DNA of 64,000 bases from NCBI RefSeq assembly GCF_042684505.1, contig NZ_JBHULT010000010.1, forward strand, positions 62,001 through 126,000. Reading direction: 5' to 3'. This document shows positions 1-9,556 of the stretch, in pieces. Within the stretch, counting starts at the first letter, position 1. Every line of letters starts with the position of its first letter. A model generated the notes under the pieces. That model did no database searches and was not told the origin of the DNA. It saw only the letters and a list, made by a program, of their open reading frames with translations. Both the position numbers and the translations under genes were made by a program. The stretch comes from Salinimicrobium flavum. GTDB lineage: Bacteria; Bacteroidota; Bacteroidia; Flavobacteriales; Flavobacteriaceae.

Positions 1-639
1 TTTTTAAAGCACCAGGAGCATTTTCTGCTTTCAGCGTCACCTGAGAGATATCTTCAGAAGAAAGGAAATGAGATCATATCTCAGCCTATTAAAGGCACTG
101 CCCGCAGATCAAAAGATGCCGAAGAAGATCTTGAACTGGCAGCGCAACTTGAAAATGATCCCAAAGAACGTTCAGAAAATGTGATGATCGTAGACCTGGT
201 GAGGAATGATCTTTCCAAAACAGCAAAAAAAGGTACGGTAGAGGTGGAGGAACTTTGCAAGATCTACACCTTTGAACAGGTGCATCAAATGATCTCTACG
301 GTACGGTCACAACTGGATGAGGGTATTTCTGCTGTCGAGGTATTGCGAACCACTTTTCCCATGGGCAGTATGACCGGAGCGCCAAAGATCTCTGCCATGA
401 AAATCATCGAAGATCTTGAGGAAACAAAAAGAGGAGTTTACAGTGGTGCAGTAGGATATTTTACCCCAGATAATGATTTTGATTTCAATGTGGTGATACG
501 AAGTATTCTTTATGCCCGCAACAATAAATATTTGTCCTTTTCTGTAGGAGGAGCCATTACATCGGGCTCTGTGCCAGAGAAGGAATACAATGAGTGTATG
601 GTCAAAGCGAAGGCACTCCTGGAGGTGCTGGAAAAATAA
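1..639 (+). CDS. pabB: Aminodeoxychorismate synthase component I (partial, 5' end outside window)
   Basis: The reading frame is open from base 1 and gives the last 212 residues of a chorismate-binding enzyme of the TrpE/PabB/MenF family. Visible motifs are PIKGTARR (window residues 29-36), ENVMIVDLVRND, GSMTGAPK and the terminal SGAVGYF and SVGGAITSGS stretches of the active site. PabB enzymes carry lysine in PIKGT where anthranilate synthases (TrpE) carry alanine (PIAGT), so the lysine here favours para-aminobenzoate (folate) synthesis over tryptophan synthesis. The enzyme would combine chorismate with ammonia from a glutamine amidotransferase to give 4-amino-4-deoxychorismate in the cytoplasm. 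It is followed after 79 nt by tilS on the same strand. The N-terminal half is not in the window, so a fused lyase or amidotransferase domain upstream cannot be excluded. Confidence 0.88.
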   Translation, partial: FLKHQEHFLLSASPERYLQKKGNEIISQPIKGTARRSKDAEEDLELAAQLENDPKERSENVMIVDLVRNDLSKTAKKGTVEVEELCKIYTFEQVHQMISTVRSQLDEGISAVEVLRTTFPMGSMTGAPKISAMKIIEDLEETKRGVYSGAVGYFTPDNDFDFNVVIRSILYARNNKYLSFSVGGAITSGSVPEKEYNECMVKAKALLEVLEK

Positions 640-705
640 TTGAAAATAATTTCCCAGAAGTTCCTTATCCCCTTTCAGATAACCGTGTAAAACGGGCATT
701 TTTGG

Positions 706-713
706 TATATTTG
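706..713 (+). promoter_or_regulatory. Possible -7 box TATATTTG before tilS
   Basis: TATATTTG matches the flavobacterial -7 consensus TAnnTTTG exactly, but I see no TTG at the usual 17-23 nt upstream and the box ends 5 nt from the tilS ATG. Either the tilS transcript is leaderless or the match is chance. Confidence 0.25.
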
Positions 714-718
714 AGCCT

Positions 719-2029
719 ATGTTGCTAAGCTTTAAAAGACATCTTCAGGAGAATTTCCCTAAAATCGGCGAAGCTAAGATATTGGTCGCTGTTAGCGGTG
801 GTGTAGATAGTGTTGTTCTGGCCCATTTGTGTAAGAAGTGTAACCTGAACATAGCTCTTGCTCACTGTAACTTTCATCTGCGCGGAAGTGAGAGTGACGG
901 GGACGAAGCCTTTGTACTTGAACTGGCTGATGCACTGGAATGTGAAGTCTTTATTGAAGGTTTTGAAACTGAAGCCTATGCGGCAGGTAAAAAGATATCT
1001 ATCCAAATGGCTGCCCGTGAGTTAAGATATCATTGGTTTGAGGAGCTAAGGGAAACACTTTCTTTTGACCACGTATTCACCGCTCACCATGCCAATGATA
1101 ACCTGGAGACCGTTTTGATCAACTTTATAAGGGGAACCGGAATAGAAGGTTTGACAGGAATACCGGTAAGAAATGAATTCTTACTGAGGCCTTTACTGCC
1201 TTTTCCCAGAGAAGATATTGAAGCTTATGCCAGGACTTCACACCTCAAGTGGAGGGAAGACAGTAGTAATGCAAGCGGGAAATATCTGAGGAACAGGATA
1301 AGACAGGAGATCATTCCGAAACTGGAGGAGATGAACCCGAAGCTGCTGGATAGTTTTAAAAATACAATTGACCATCTGGAACAGAGCACGGTGCTTATTG
1401 AAGATTATATTTCCACCTTGTTTCCCAGGATTGCCAAAGAAGAGGATTTTGGGTACAGTTTTAATATCAAATTGCTAAAGACCATTCCGCATTTAAAAGC
1501 GGTGCTGTATGAACTATTCAGGTCCTTTGGCTTTACAGAATGGAATGACCTATATGATTTATTGGATGCCCAGCCGGGAAAGATCGTTTATTCAAAAACA
1601 CACCGGCTCATAAAAGACCGGGAACAGTTATTACTTACGGTCCTTCCGCAGCCCGATGAGCGTGAGTATGAGATCCTTGCCGAAGAGGAGGTGGTGATGC
1701 TTCGAATGGGTACTTTTCATTTTAATGACGTTAATGAAATTTCCGATGAAGGGAAGAACACCATCTTTCTTGACAAACATAAGCTGCAATTTCCCCTCAC
1801 CGTAAGAAAATGGGAAGTCGGCGATTATTTTTATCCCTTTGGAATGAAAGGAAAAAAGAAACTTAGCAAATATTTTAAGGATGAGAAGTTATCTTTGCCC
1901 GAGAAAGAAAATTGCTGGTTACTCTGCTCCCGTGACGAGATTGTTTGGGTGATAGGGCACCGGCCAGACTCGAGGTTTGGAGTGGACGAGGACACTTCTT
2001 CCATTTTACGATTAACATATACACCATGA
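719..2029 (+). CDS. tilS: tRNA(Ile)-lysidine synthase
   Basis: This cytoplasmic ATP-dependent enzyme adds lysine to C34 of the CAU-anticodon tRNA-Ile so that it reads AUA; it is normally essential. The PP-loop SGGVDS is at residues 26-31, followed by the family stretches FTAHHANDNLETVL and RIRQEIIPKL. The 436-residue length fits the long form with C-terminal TilS substrate-binding domains (about 330-430). The start ATG lies only 5 nt after a TATATTTG box (706-713), so a transcript starting there would be nearly leaderless; read-through from pabB is the alternative. Its stop overlaps the dsbD start in an ATGA arrangement (2026-2029), suggesting translational coupling. Confidence 0.95.
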   Translation: MLLSFKRHLQENFPKIGEAKILVAVSGGVDSVVLAHLCKKCNLNIALAHCNFHLRGSESDGDEAFVLELADALECEVFIEGFETEAYAAGKKISIQMAARELRYHWFEELRETLSFDHVFTAHHANDNLETVLINFIRGTGIEGLTGIPVRNEFLLRPLLPFPREDIEAYARTSHLKWREDSSNASGKYLRNRIRQEIIPKLEEMNPKLLDSFKNTIDHLEQSTVLIEDYISTLFPRIAKEEDFGYSFNIKLLKTIPHLKAVLYELFRSFGFTEWNDLYDLLDAQPGKIVYSKTHRLIKDREQLLLTVLPQPDEREYEILAEEEVVMLRMGTFHFNDVNEISDEGKNTIFLDKHKLQFPLTVRKWEVGDYFYPFGMKGKKKLSKYFKDEKLSLPEKENCWLLCSRDEIVWVIGHRPDSRFGVDEDTSSILRLTYTP

Positions 2030-4023
2030 GAATAATAGTATTACTCTTTTTATTTATCACCACCGGTTTTTCGTCTTATGCACAAATTTTCAATGAGGGG
2101 GAATCAGATATTGAAAGTCCCGTCACCTGGCATGCTTCCGTAGAGAAACAAAACGATTCGGTCTATCAATTGATCTTCACGGCCGAATTGGAGCCCGGCT
2201 GGCACCTTTATTCTCAGGAAGAGGTGGGGGAAGGAGGACCGTTGCCTACAGAATTCAGTTACAATTATGAGGAAGCCGGATATGAATTGATTGGGGAGAC
2301 CACAGAACCCGATGGTACCGCTCTTTTTGATCCCGTTTTTGAAATGGATATCAAATATTTTGGAGATGAAGTTACCTTTACACAGGATATAAAAGTACAG
2401 CCGGGAACAGATCCTGCAGTGGAAGCGGAGGTCTTCTTCATGGTTTGTGATGAGGAAAAATGTCTTGCTCCGGAAATTGTACCTTTTAGTCTTTCCCTTT
2501 CTTCGGGAGAAGTAACAGCCGGGAATAAAGATATTTCTGTCTCTGAGGATGATATGGCTAAAACAGCTGCCCTTAATATCAATGCAAAGGGCGCCGGAGG
2601 GATGGACCTGCACCAGGAAGAAGAGAGTGGGTATATGACCCTGTTCTTTCTTGGATTCATTGGAGGATTGATCGCTTTGCTCACTCCCTGTGTTTTCCCA
2701 ATGATCCCTTTAACTGTTTCATTCTTCACCAAAGGAGCAAGGACCAAAAGAAAAGGTCTAGTGAATGCCATTATGTATGGGGTGTTTATTTTCCTTATCT
2801 ATCTTTTACTTTCCCTGCCGTTTCACTTACTGGATTCGGTGAATCCTGAGGTGTTGAATAATATTTCCACCAATGTCACCCTAAACATCGTTTTCTTTAT
2901 CATTTTTATATTTTTCGCATTCTCTTTCTTCGGATATTATGAGATCACCCTTCCCAGTTCCTGGAGCAGCAAGATGGATGACAAGGCCTCCAGTTTTGGG
3001 GGAGTAATAGGCGTCTTCTTTATGGCACTTACCCTTGCCCTGGTTTCCTTTTCCTGTACCGGCCCTATACTTGGCTCGCTTTTAGGTAGTTCCCTTACTA
3101 CAGATGGGGGCGCGATGCAGCTTTCTTTCGGGATGGGGGGCTTTGGCCTTGCGCTTGCCCTGCCGTTTGCGTTATTCGCCCTGTTCCCTAACTGGCTGAA
3201 CTCACTTCCAAAAAGCGGGGGATGGCTTAATTCGGTTAAAGTGGTGCTAGGGTTTATAGAACTCGCCCTCGCGTTTAAATTCCTTTCAAATGCAGATCTG
3301 GTGCAGCACTGGGGGATCCTGAAACGGGAGATCTTTATTGGCATCTGGGTATTAATTGGAATTGGGCTAATGTTATATTTATTTGGAATTTTGAGGTTTC
3401 CACACGACGGACCAAAAACAAAGCTGGGAAAGACCAGGCTATTTTTTGGATTCGCAACTCTCGCTTTTGTGGTATACCTTATTCCCGGGTTATCAAATAC
3501 CCGTTCTGCAAACCTGAAACTATTGAGCGGTTTTCCTCCTCCTTTATTCTATAGTATCTATGAAAAGGATACGGAAGGTCCTTTAGGACTGGAAGCCTAC
3601 AAGGTCTTTGAAGAAGGAGTAGCGGCTGCCAAGGCTGCCAATAAACCAATCCTCCTCGATTTCACCGGTTGGGCCTGCGTTAATTGCCGGAAGATGGAAG
3701 AACAGGTATGGAGCGATCCTGAAGTGTTTGATCTTATGAGAAATGAGTTCATTTTGATCTCTCTCTATGTTGATGACCGCAAAGAGTTGCCCGAAGAGGA
3801 GAAATTCAATTATATAAGACCAAACGGTGGGGTAAAGGAAATACGTACCATTGGTGATAAATGGGCTACCTTCCAGACCCTTAACTTCCGGAATAACTCC
3901 CAACCATTTTATGTCCTGATGGATACAGATATGAATCTGCTTAATAAACCTGTAGGCTATACCCCAAATTCCGAAGAATTTGCTGCCTGGCTTGCAGAAG
4001 GTGTAGAGAATTATGGTGAATAG
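2026..4023 (+). CDS. dsbD: Thiol:disulfide interchange protein, DsbD-like
   Basis: This inner-membrane protein passes electrons from cytoplasmic thioredoxin to periplasmic substrates. I chose the ATG at 2026, inside the tilS stop (ATGA), because it starts a signal peptide (residues 1-20, ending SSYAQ); the longer in-frame start at 1945 would put hydrophilic sequence in front of it. Domain order in the 665-residue product: N-terminal DsbD-alpha-like domain with the C141/C146 pair; a multi-TM CcdA-like core (about 202-510) with the paired cysteines C222 (LLTPCVFPM) and C344 (SFSCTGP); and a C-terminal thioredoxin-like domain with CVNC at C551/C554. All six redox cysteines of the E. coli family plan are present, so it should be functional. 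Downstream is a separate promoter for the next gene. Confidence 0.93.
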   Translation: MRIIVLLFLFITTGFSSYAQIFNEGESDIESPVTWHASVEKQNDSVYQLIFTAELEPGWHLYSQEEVGEGGPLPTEFSYNYEEAGYELIGETTEPDGTALFDPVFEMDIKYFGDEVTFTQDIKVQPGTDPAVEAEVFFMVCDEEKCLAPEIVPFSLSLSSGEVTAGNKDISVSEDDMAKTAALNINAKGAGGMDLHQEEESGYMTLFFLGFIGGLIALLTPCVFPMIPLTVSFFTKGARTKRKGLVNAIMYGVFIFLIYLLLSLPFHLLDSVNPEVLNNISTNVTLNIVFFIIFIFFAFSFFGYYEITLPSSWSSKMDDKASSFGGVIGVFFMALTLALVSFSCTGPILGSLLGSSLTTDGGAMQLSFGMGGFGLALALPFALFALFPNWLNSLPKSGGWLNSVKVVLGFIELALAFKFLSNADLVQHWGILKREIFIGIWVLIGIGLMLYLFGILRFPHDGPKTKLGKTRLFFGFATLAFVVYLIPGLSNTRSANLKLLSGFPPPLFYSIYEKDTEGPLGLEAYKVFEEGVAAAKAANKPILLDFTGWACVNCRKMEEQVWSDPEVFDLMRNEFILISLYVDDRKELPEEEKFNYIRPNGGVKEIRTIGDKWATFQTLNFRNNSQPFYVLMDTDMNLLNKPVGYTPNSEEFAAWLAEGVENYGE

Positions 4024-4041
4024 GTCTTAAGGGACTTTTTA

Positions 4042-4071
4042 TTTTGCTTTAGGGGGGAATTCATATCTTTA
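4042..4071 (+). promoter_or_regulatory. Promoter of the CocE-type hydrolase gene
   Basis: TTTTG at 4042-4046 is followed after 17 nt by TATCTTTA at 4064-4071. This fits the Bacteroidota TTG/TAnnTTTG promoter with one mismatch in the last base. It leaves a leader of roughly 20 nt before the ATG at 4097. Confidence 0.5.
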
Positions 4072-4096
4072 GGGACTTGAATAAAAAATCCTCTAA

Positions 4097-5947
4097 ATGA
4101 AAAGTTTACCTAAATCAATTTTTCTGCTGCTCTTTATTTTCATCAGCACTAATTTACTGGCACAAACCGATGCTGAATTTGATGTCAAAGCCCATTACAC
4201 CAAACAGGAAGTAAATATTCCCATGCGGGATGGGATTTTACTGCATACCACCATTTATTCACCGAAGGACACTTCAAAAGAATACCCGATTCTTATGTCC
4301 CGTACCCCGTACAGCTCCAGACCTTATGGAGAAGATAAATTCCGGTCACAGGTTGGTCCCAATGAATTTCTTATGAAAGAAGGGAACATTATCGTGTACC
4401 AGGATGTAAGGGGACGCTGGATGAGTGAAGGCGTGTATGACAACATGCGACCTTATATTCCTGAAAAAACGGGTAACGAGATCGATGAAGCCAGTGATAC
4501 CTATGATACGGTTGAGTGGCTTGTAAACAATGTAACCAACAACAACGGCCGTGTAGGTATCTGGGGGATTTCCTATCCCGGATTTTACTCCACCTACTCC
4601 CTGCTGGATGCTCATCCTGCCGTTAAGGCCGTTTCTCCCCAGGCTTCTATTGGAGATTTCTTTTTTGATGATTTCCACCATAATGGGGCTTACTTTCTAA
4701 GTTACTGGAGGGCTACCGCTGTTTTCGGATATGAAAAAGATACTCCTTCAGATACCACCTGGTATTCTTTTCCAGAATTAAAAACGGAAGATCAGTACCA
4801 ATTCTTCCTGGACGTTGGGCCGCTTAGCAACCTGGATAAATATTATGGGGAAGACAATGTATTCTGGCAGCAGTTGAAGGAGCACCCCAACTACGACGAA
4901 TTTTGGCAGAAACGTGGTATCGTACAGCATTTAAAAGACATTAAACCTGCCGTAATGATTGTGGGTGGCTTATTTGATGCTGAGGATCTTTATGGCCCCT
5001 TCAATATTTACCAGGCAATTGAAAAGACCAGTGATAACTATAATATCCTGGTAATGGGACCGTGGAGTCATGGGGATTGGGCCCGTCAAAAAGAAAGGCA
5101 GGCCATAGGGAATGTTTATTTTGGAGATAATATTTCCCTTAATTACCAGAAGAATGTTGAAACAAAGTTCTTTAATCACTTTTTAAAGGGTAGCGGCGAT
5201 GCGTCTCTTGCCTTACCGGAAGCTTATATGTATGATACCGGGCGACGTGAATGGAAATCTTATGAAGCATGGCCCCCTAAAGAGGCAGTGAAAAGATCGA
5301 TGTTTTTGGGGAACAATCAGCAGCTTGATGACAAACCGGGAGAAGGGTCTGAAGAATTCATCAGCGATCCTAAAAAACCGGTTCCTTATTCTGAAGATAT
5401 CAAGATGGTATTTACCCCACGAAAATATATGACTGATGATCAAAGATTTGCGGCGCGCAGGCCTGATGTATTGGTGTATGAGACTTCTGAGTTGACAGAA
5501 GACCTTACCCTGACAGGAGATGTGCTCGCAAAGCTGCAGGTGGCTACAACAGGTACTGCGGCAGACTGGATTGTGAAGGTGATCGATGTTTACCCTCACC
5601 ATGCCGAAGATTATGAGGAAACCCAGGACTATCTGAAAATGGGTAACTACCATATGAAGGTAAGGAGTGAGGTTATTCGGGGCAGGTTCAGGAACAGCTT
5701 CTCTAAGCCCGAACCTTTTGAACCGAACAAAAAAACCGAAGTGAGTTTTAAGCTTCAGGATATACACCATACCTTTAAAAAGGGGCATAAATTACAGATC
5801 CAGGTGCAGAGTACCTGGTTTCCGTTGATTGATCTTAATCCGCAGACCTATGTAGAAAATATTTTTGAAGCCAAAGAAGAAGATTTTCAGAAGCAAACCC
5901 ATACCGTGTTCCATGATTCAGAAATAATTTTTACGGTTCTGGAATAA
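4097..5947 (+). CDS. Secreted CocE/NonD family hydrolase (S15-like acyl esterase/peptidase)
   Basis: This is a 616-residue alpha/beta-hydrolase of the X-Pro dipeptidyl-peptidase / cocaine-esterase (CocE/NonD) family, exported by a signal peptide (residues about 1-23, ending LLAQ). The nucleophile elbow is GISYPG with Ser159; a likely acid lies in GGLFDAEDLYGP and the likely histidine in MGPWSHGDW. The C-terminal third (from about residue 400) is the beta-rich jelly-roll domain of this family, with the characteristic TGTAADWIVKVIDVYP. The substrate cannot be read from sequence: family members cleave N-terminal X-Pro peptides, esters or beta-lactam precursors. It has its own promoter and is followed by another secreted putative peptidase (DUF885), which suggests a peptide-degrading role for the pair. 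Confidence 0.85.
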   Translation: MKSLPKSIFLLLFIFISTNLLAQTDAEFDVKAHYTKQEVNIPMRDGILLHTTIYSPKDTSKEYPILMSRTPYSSRPYGEDKFRSQVGPNEFLMKEGNIIVYQDVRGRWMSEGVYDNMRPYIPEKTGNEIDEASDTYDTVEWLVNNVTNNNGRVGIWGISYPGFYSTYSLLDAHPAVKAVSPQASIGDFFFDDFHHNGAYFLSYWRATAVFGYEKDTPSDTTWYSFPELKTEDQYQFFLDVGPLSNLDKYYGEDNVFWQQLKEHPNYDEFWQKRGIVQHLKDIKPAVMIVGGLFDAEDLYGPFNIYQAIEKTSDNYNILVMGPWSHGDWARQKERQAIGNVYFGDNISLNYQKNVETKFFNHFLKGSGDASLALPEAYMYDTGRREWKSYEAWPPKEAVKRSMFLGNNQQLDDKPGEGSEEFISDPKKPVPYSEDIKMVFTPRKYMTDDQRFAARRPDVLVYETSELTEDLTLTGDVLAKLQVATTGTAADWIVKVIDVYPHHAEDYEETQDYLKMGNYHMKVRSEVIRGRFRNSFSKPEPFEPNKKTEVSFKLQDIHHTFKKGHKLQIQVQSTWFPLIDLNPQTYVENIFEAKEEDFQKQTHTVFHDSEIIFTVLE

Positions 5948-6083
5948 CTACGTTTAATTAGATATTCAATAACGCACAATGAGAAGGCTGGTGTTTAGGT
6001 CAAACAATATTTCTACTTATTGTGTGTTTTTTTTACATTGTGTGAGGCTGGGAAAACAGCCCGAAGACTTAAAACTGATCCAT

Positions 6084-7910
6084 ATGAACTTACGCGCCCC
6101 ACTTTTTAGTTTGGTAATGCTTATAACCCTTGGCTTTACAAGTTGCAAGAAAAAAGAGGAGACCATCACTCCCGACAAAATAAGAAATGAAACAGCACGG
6201 CTAGATAGCTTTTTTGCACGGGAATTCGAAAAGGATCTTGCAGAATCGCCAATGCTGCAAACAAGACTGGGCATTAAAACTAACTATGGGGAATGGGATA
6301 ATTTTTCACACCTCAAGTATGCCGAAGACCTGGAAAAATCGAAAAGAAGGCTCGCATTTTTAAAAGATTCTATAGACCGGGATGCTCTCAGCGGGGAAGC
6401 CCAGTTGAGTTACAGGCTTTACAGGCAAAAAATGGAGGAGGAGATAGAAGATTATCCTTTCAGGCTTTACGATTATCCTGTGAACCAAATGAATGGTGTT
6501 CATGCGAATCTACCTGCCTTTTTGATCAACATGCACAAGATAGACTCAGTAGCAGATGCCAAAGCCTATATTTCCCGACTAAAAAAATTCCCAAAAGTAT
6601 TCGAAGATGTAAAAAAGGGGATGGAATTAAGGGAAATGAACGGTATTATGCCGCCAAGCTTTGTTTATGCCCATACCATAGATGCTTCCAAAAACCTCTT
6701 GAAAGGAAAACCTTTTGAAAGCTCAAGTGAAGCAGGGGTATTACTTGCAGATTTTAAGGAAAAGGTAGAGAAATTAGGGCTTCCTGAAAAACAGGAATCA
6801 GATCTAATCCTGGAGGCACAGGAAGCTATGACAGATTCTGTGCAGCCGGCTTATGAGAATTTGATCGCTGCTCTTGAAGATCAGCATCAACGGGCGACAC
6901 AGGAACATGGGGTGTGGAAGTTTCCAAAAGGGAAGGAATTTTACAATACTGCTTTGAAAAGAGCAACTTCTACCGATCTTAAGGCAGATGAAATACATGA
7001 AATAGGGCTGCAGGAAGTGGCCAGGATCCACAAAGAGATGGAAGAGATCATGGAGAAGGTGGATTTTGAAGGCAGTCTGCAGGATTTCTTCAGATTCATG
7101 AGAGAAGACGAGCAGTTCTACTATGAAAACACAGAAGACGGTAAAAACCGGTATCTCAATGAAGCTACTGCCATAATAAACACTATGAAAGGCCGGCTGG
7201 ATGATCTTTTCAATACCAAACCGGAAGCAGAAATTGTGGTAAAAGCCGTTGAACCGTTCAGGGAAAAAAGCGCAGGAAAAGCCTTTTATCAGCAGCCTGC
7301 CCTTGACGGATCAAGACCGGGAACTTATTACGCCAACCTGTATGATATGAAAGCCATGCCCACCTACCAGATGGAGGCCCTCGCGTATCACGAAGGAATT
7401 CCCGGTCACCATATGCAACTGGCCATAGCACAGGAACTTGAAAACCTGCCAATGTTCCGGAAAATAGGGATTGAAGCGGCTTATGTGGAAGGTTGGGGTT
7501 TGTATAGCGAAAAGATCCCCAAGGAAATTGGATTTTATGAAGATCCTTACTCAGATTTTGGGAGACTGGCTATGGAACTGTGGAGATCAATAAGGTTGGT
7601 GGTTGACACCGGTATACATTCTAAAGAATGGACTCGTGAACAGGGTATAGAATATTATAAGACCAATTCTCCCAATGCTGAAAGTGATGCAATAAAAATG
7701 GTGGAAAGACATATAGTAATGCCCGGCCAGGCTACCGCCTATAAAATTGGGATGAACAAGATCCTGGAATTACGTGAACTGGCAAAAGAAGAACTGGGGG
7801 AGAATTTTGATATAAAAGAATTCCACGACGTTGTCCTTACTCACGGTGCCGTACCGCTGAATATTTTGGAGGAGATGATACAGGAATGGATAGCATCGAA
7901 AAAGGAATGA
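6084..7910 (+). CDS. DUF885 family lipoprotein (putative metallopeptidase)
   Basis: The start at 6084 begins a lipoprotein signal (MNLRAPLFSL..LGFTSC, lipidated Cys at residue 20). An in-frame ATG at 5979 exists but would add 35 residues before the signal, so I rejected it. The 608-residue product belongs to the DUF885 family, with the signature HEGIPGHHM at residues 436-444 and the later EAAYVEGWGLYSE, both conserved in the family and thought to bind a metal. Family members are predicted zinc-dependent carboxypeptidase-like enzymes, but the exact reaction here is unknown. The lipid anchor puts it at the periplasmic or outer face. A strong hairpin terminator follows at 8001-8040, shared with the convergent amylase gene. 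Confidence 0.85.
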   Translation: MNLRAPLFSLVMLITLGFTSCKKKEETITPDKIRNETARLDSFFAREFEKDLAESPMLQTRLGIKTNYGEWDNFSHLKYAEDLEKSKRRLAFLKDSIDRDALSGEAQLSYRLYRQKMEEEIEDYPFRLYDYPVNQMNGVHANLPAFLINMHKIDSVADAKAYISRLKKFPKVFEDVKKGMELREMNGIMPPSFVYAHTIDASKNLLKGKPFESSSEAGVLLADFKEKVEKLGLPEKQESDLILEAQEAMTDSVQPAYENLIAALEDQHQRATQEHGVWKFPKGKEFYNTALKRATSTDLKADEIHEIGLQEVARIHKEMEEIMEKVDFEGSLQDFFRFMREDEQFYYENTEDGKNRYLNEATAIINTMKGRLDDLFNTKPEAEIVVKAVEPFREKSAGKAFYQQPALDGSRPGTYYANLYDMKAMPTYQMEALAYHEGIPGHHMQLAIAQELENLPMFRKIGIEAAYVEGWGLYSEKIPKEIGFYEDPYSDFGRLAMELWRSIRLVVDTGIHSKEWTREQGIEYYKTNSPNAESDAIKMVERHIVMPGQATAYKIGMNKILELRELAKEELGENFDIKEFHDVVLTHGAVPLNILEEMIQEWIASKKE

Positions 7911-8000
7911 AAGTAAAGAAGGCTTAGCTTCTACGTTTTATTAGAGGAAAGAGGGCAGAGGACTGACAGATATTAAATGGAGATAACATCGATAGAATAT

Positions 8001-8040
8001 AAAAAGCCGGTCAAAATCAGATTTTTGACCGGCCTTTATA
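8001..8040. terminator. Bidirectional terminator between DUF885 gene and amylase gene
   Basis: An 11-bp perfect stem, GCCGGTCAAAA (8006-8016) with TTTTGACCGGC (8023-8033), has a 6-nt loop and is flanked by A-run and T-run. It lies between convergent genes and can serve both strands. Confidence 0.88.
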
Positions 8041-8059
8041 TTTTTAATTTCCGATGAGC

Positions 8060-9499
8060 TTATTCCATGATCGAATAAATGGCATATCCGTTGGCGGGGG
8101 CTCTTAAGGAGACCGTTCCGTCTTCACTTGTGGTGATCATGAAATCAATATTGTTGCTGTAATCCATTACCGGGGTTGAATCCCAATTGGTTTGGATGTT
8201 ACTCCTGGCCTTCATATTGATCGAGGTATTAATGTAAAGGATAAGACCGGGATTGCTTCCGCTGCCATTCCTTTTCATTATGTACTCGTCATTATCTACA
8301 TAAAGCACTTCCACATCTCCCGTGGCAATGCTGTTATGGATAAGGATCAATTGGTTCAACTCTTCCTGGAAAGCCTCATTTTCATAATCTGAATAAAATA
8401 TTGTGGGATACCCCGGGTGGGTGAGGATAAAAGCATAGGCTTTCATCTTATTCGCCGGTAAAATGGTATTATCCTCATGATTATTGTGCTCGGTATCGTG
8501 ATTGGCCGTAAAGGTTACTGCTTTTTCGGGATACGTTTGCCATACCTGGTGTCTGGTGAGATAGGTGAGGTCATCAAATCTATCAAAGGCTTCTTCCATT
8601 TTGTAAAAAGCTGCAAAATCGAAAACTGCTACGCCGGTATCTTCAATATAATCTTCAAGTACGTTGGGATCTCCATGCCACAATTCGGCCACTCCAAATC
8701 CGCCTACTTCATCCATCCACGCTTTTACAACCCAGTCCTCGAAACCAAGTACGTAATCAAATCTCCAGCCGTCAAAACCTACCTCATTTTTGTAAAAATT
8801 TGCTACGGAATAATCTGCCGCCCATAACCAGTTTTGAACATATTCCTGGTTGTGGTCCAGGTTGGTTTCTGCATAAAAGAGGCTTCCGTGGTCATAATCA
8901 CTTGTGCTGTTGGGATAAAAATTTTCGTAGGTACGGTTGAATTTACTTGAAGCATTTCCATGTTCTTTATCAAATAAGGTCCAGGTTTCATAACCCCTGT
9001 AAGGATTTAATTGTTTTCCTCCCCCTGAATTGTGGTTCAGAACAATATCTGCAATTACTTCAATGTCATTTGCATGAGCTGCAGAGATCAAATTATCGAG
9101 TTCTTCCCTCGATCCAAACCGTGTTTCTGTGGTTTGTTGATTATAAAATTCTCCCAGGTCAAAATAATCGGATGGGTCGTAACCCATGGAGTAACCGCCT
9201 GATGCCCCTTTAGAAGCCGGAGGAAGCCAGATGCGGTCTATACCGGCATCTGCCCAGTCATCCACTTTTTCTGAAAGCAGGTCCCACCAGCCATGTCTGG
9301 GCTCTACATCCCAATAGAATGCCTGCATCATCACTCCGCTACCATTATCATAGCTGTTAAGATCAATTGCCTGCACTTCTGCCGGTGGCAGATCTACCTT
9401 TTCATCCCCATCTCCCGGCGTAGGTTCATCATCAGCTGAACAGCCTGCCACGAACAGCCATGCGAAGAGAAATGGGAAAAATAAAATCTTGTTTTTCAT
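8060..9499 (-). CDS. Surface lipoprotein alpha-amylase, GH13 (archaeal-type, GH13_7-like)
   Basis: This is a 479-residue GH13 endo-acting alpha-amylase with a lipoprotein signal (lipobox FVAGC, Cys20) and an acidic linker (SADDEPTPGDGDE), typical of surface-exposed Bacteroidota lipoproteins. Catalytic residues can be assigned: nucleophile D248 (GWRFD), acid/base E272 (VAELWHGD) and D335 (ANHDTEHNN). The N-terminal run GVMMQAFYWDV..WWD and the block SKGASGGYSMGYDP closely resemble Pyrococcus/Thermococcus alpha-amylases from memory, hence the subfamily suggestion. It would cut starch or glycogen-like alpha-glucans at the cell surface, handing oligosaccharides to SusCD. It lies downstream of susC-susD-susE/F on the same strand but is separated by a terminator, so it may be expressed by partial read-through or a separate promoter. 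Confidence 0.92.
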   Translation of the reverse strand: MKNKILFFPFLFAWLFVAGCSADDEPTPGDGDEKVDLPPAEVQAIDLNSYDNGSGVMMQAFYWDVEPRHGWWDLLSEKVDDWADAGIDRIWLPPASKGASGGYSMGYDPSDYFDLGEFYNQQTTETRFGSREELDNLISAAHANDIEVIADIVLNHNSGGGKQLNPYRGYETWTLFDKEHGNASSKFNRTYENFYPNSTSDYDHGSLFYAETNLDHNQEYVQNWLWAADYSVANFYKNEVGFDGWRFDYVLGFEDWVVKAWMDEVGGFGVAELWHGDPNVLEDYIEDTGVAVFDFAAFYKMEEAFDRFDDLTYLTRHQVWQTYPEKAVTFTANHDTEHNNHEDNTILPANKMKAYAFILTHPGYPTIFYSDYENEAFQEELNQLILIHNSIATGDVEVLYVDNDEYIMKRNGSGSNPGLILYINTSINMKARSNIQTNWDSTPVMDYSNNIDFMITTSEDGTVSLRAPANGYAIYSIME

Positions 9500-9516
9500 A
9501 TCATAGTATTTTAATC

Positions 9517-9546
9517 AAAAAAGGCTGCCGTGAAGCAGCCTTTTTT
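9517..9546. terminator. Terminator between susE/F-like and amylase genes
   Basis: AAAAAAGGCTGC (9517-9528) pairs with GCAGCCTTTTTT (9535-9546) around a 6-nt loop. On the minus strand it lies after susE/F and just before the amylase start, so it could attenuate amylase expression relative to susCDE. Confidence 0.85.
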
Positions 9547-9556
9547 GGTGATCAAT

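Noticed and set aside
1945..2025. Upstream start for the dsbD-like gene
   Set aside because: It would put 27 hydrophilic residues in front of a clear signal peptide; the ATG at 2026 (ATGA with tilS) fits better.
5979..6083. Upstream start of the DUF885 gene
   Set aside because: The extra 35 residues are not signal-like, and the lipoprotein signal begins at 6084.
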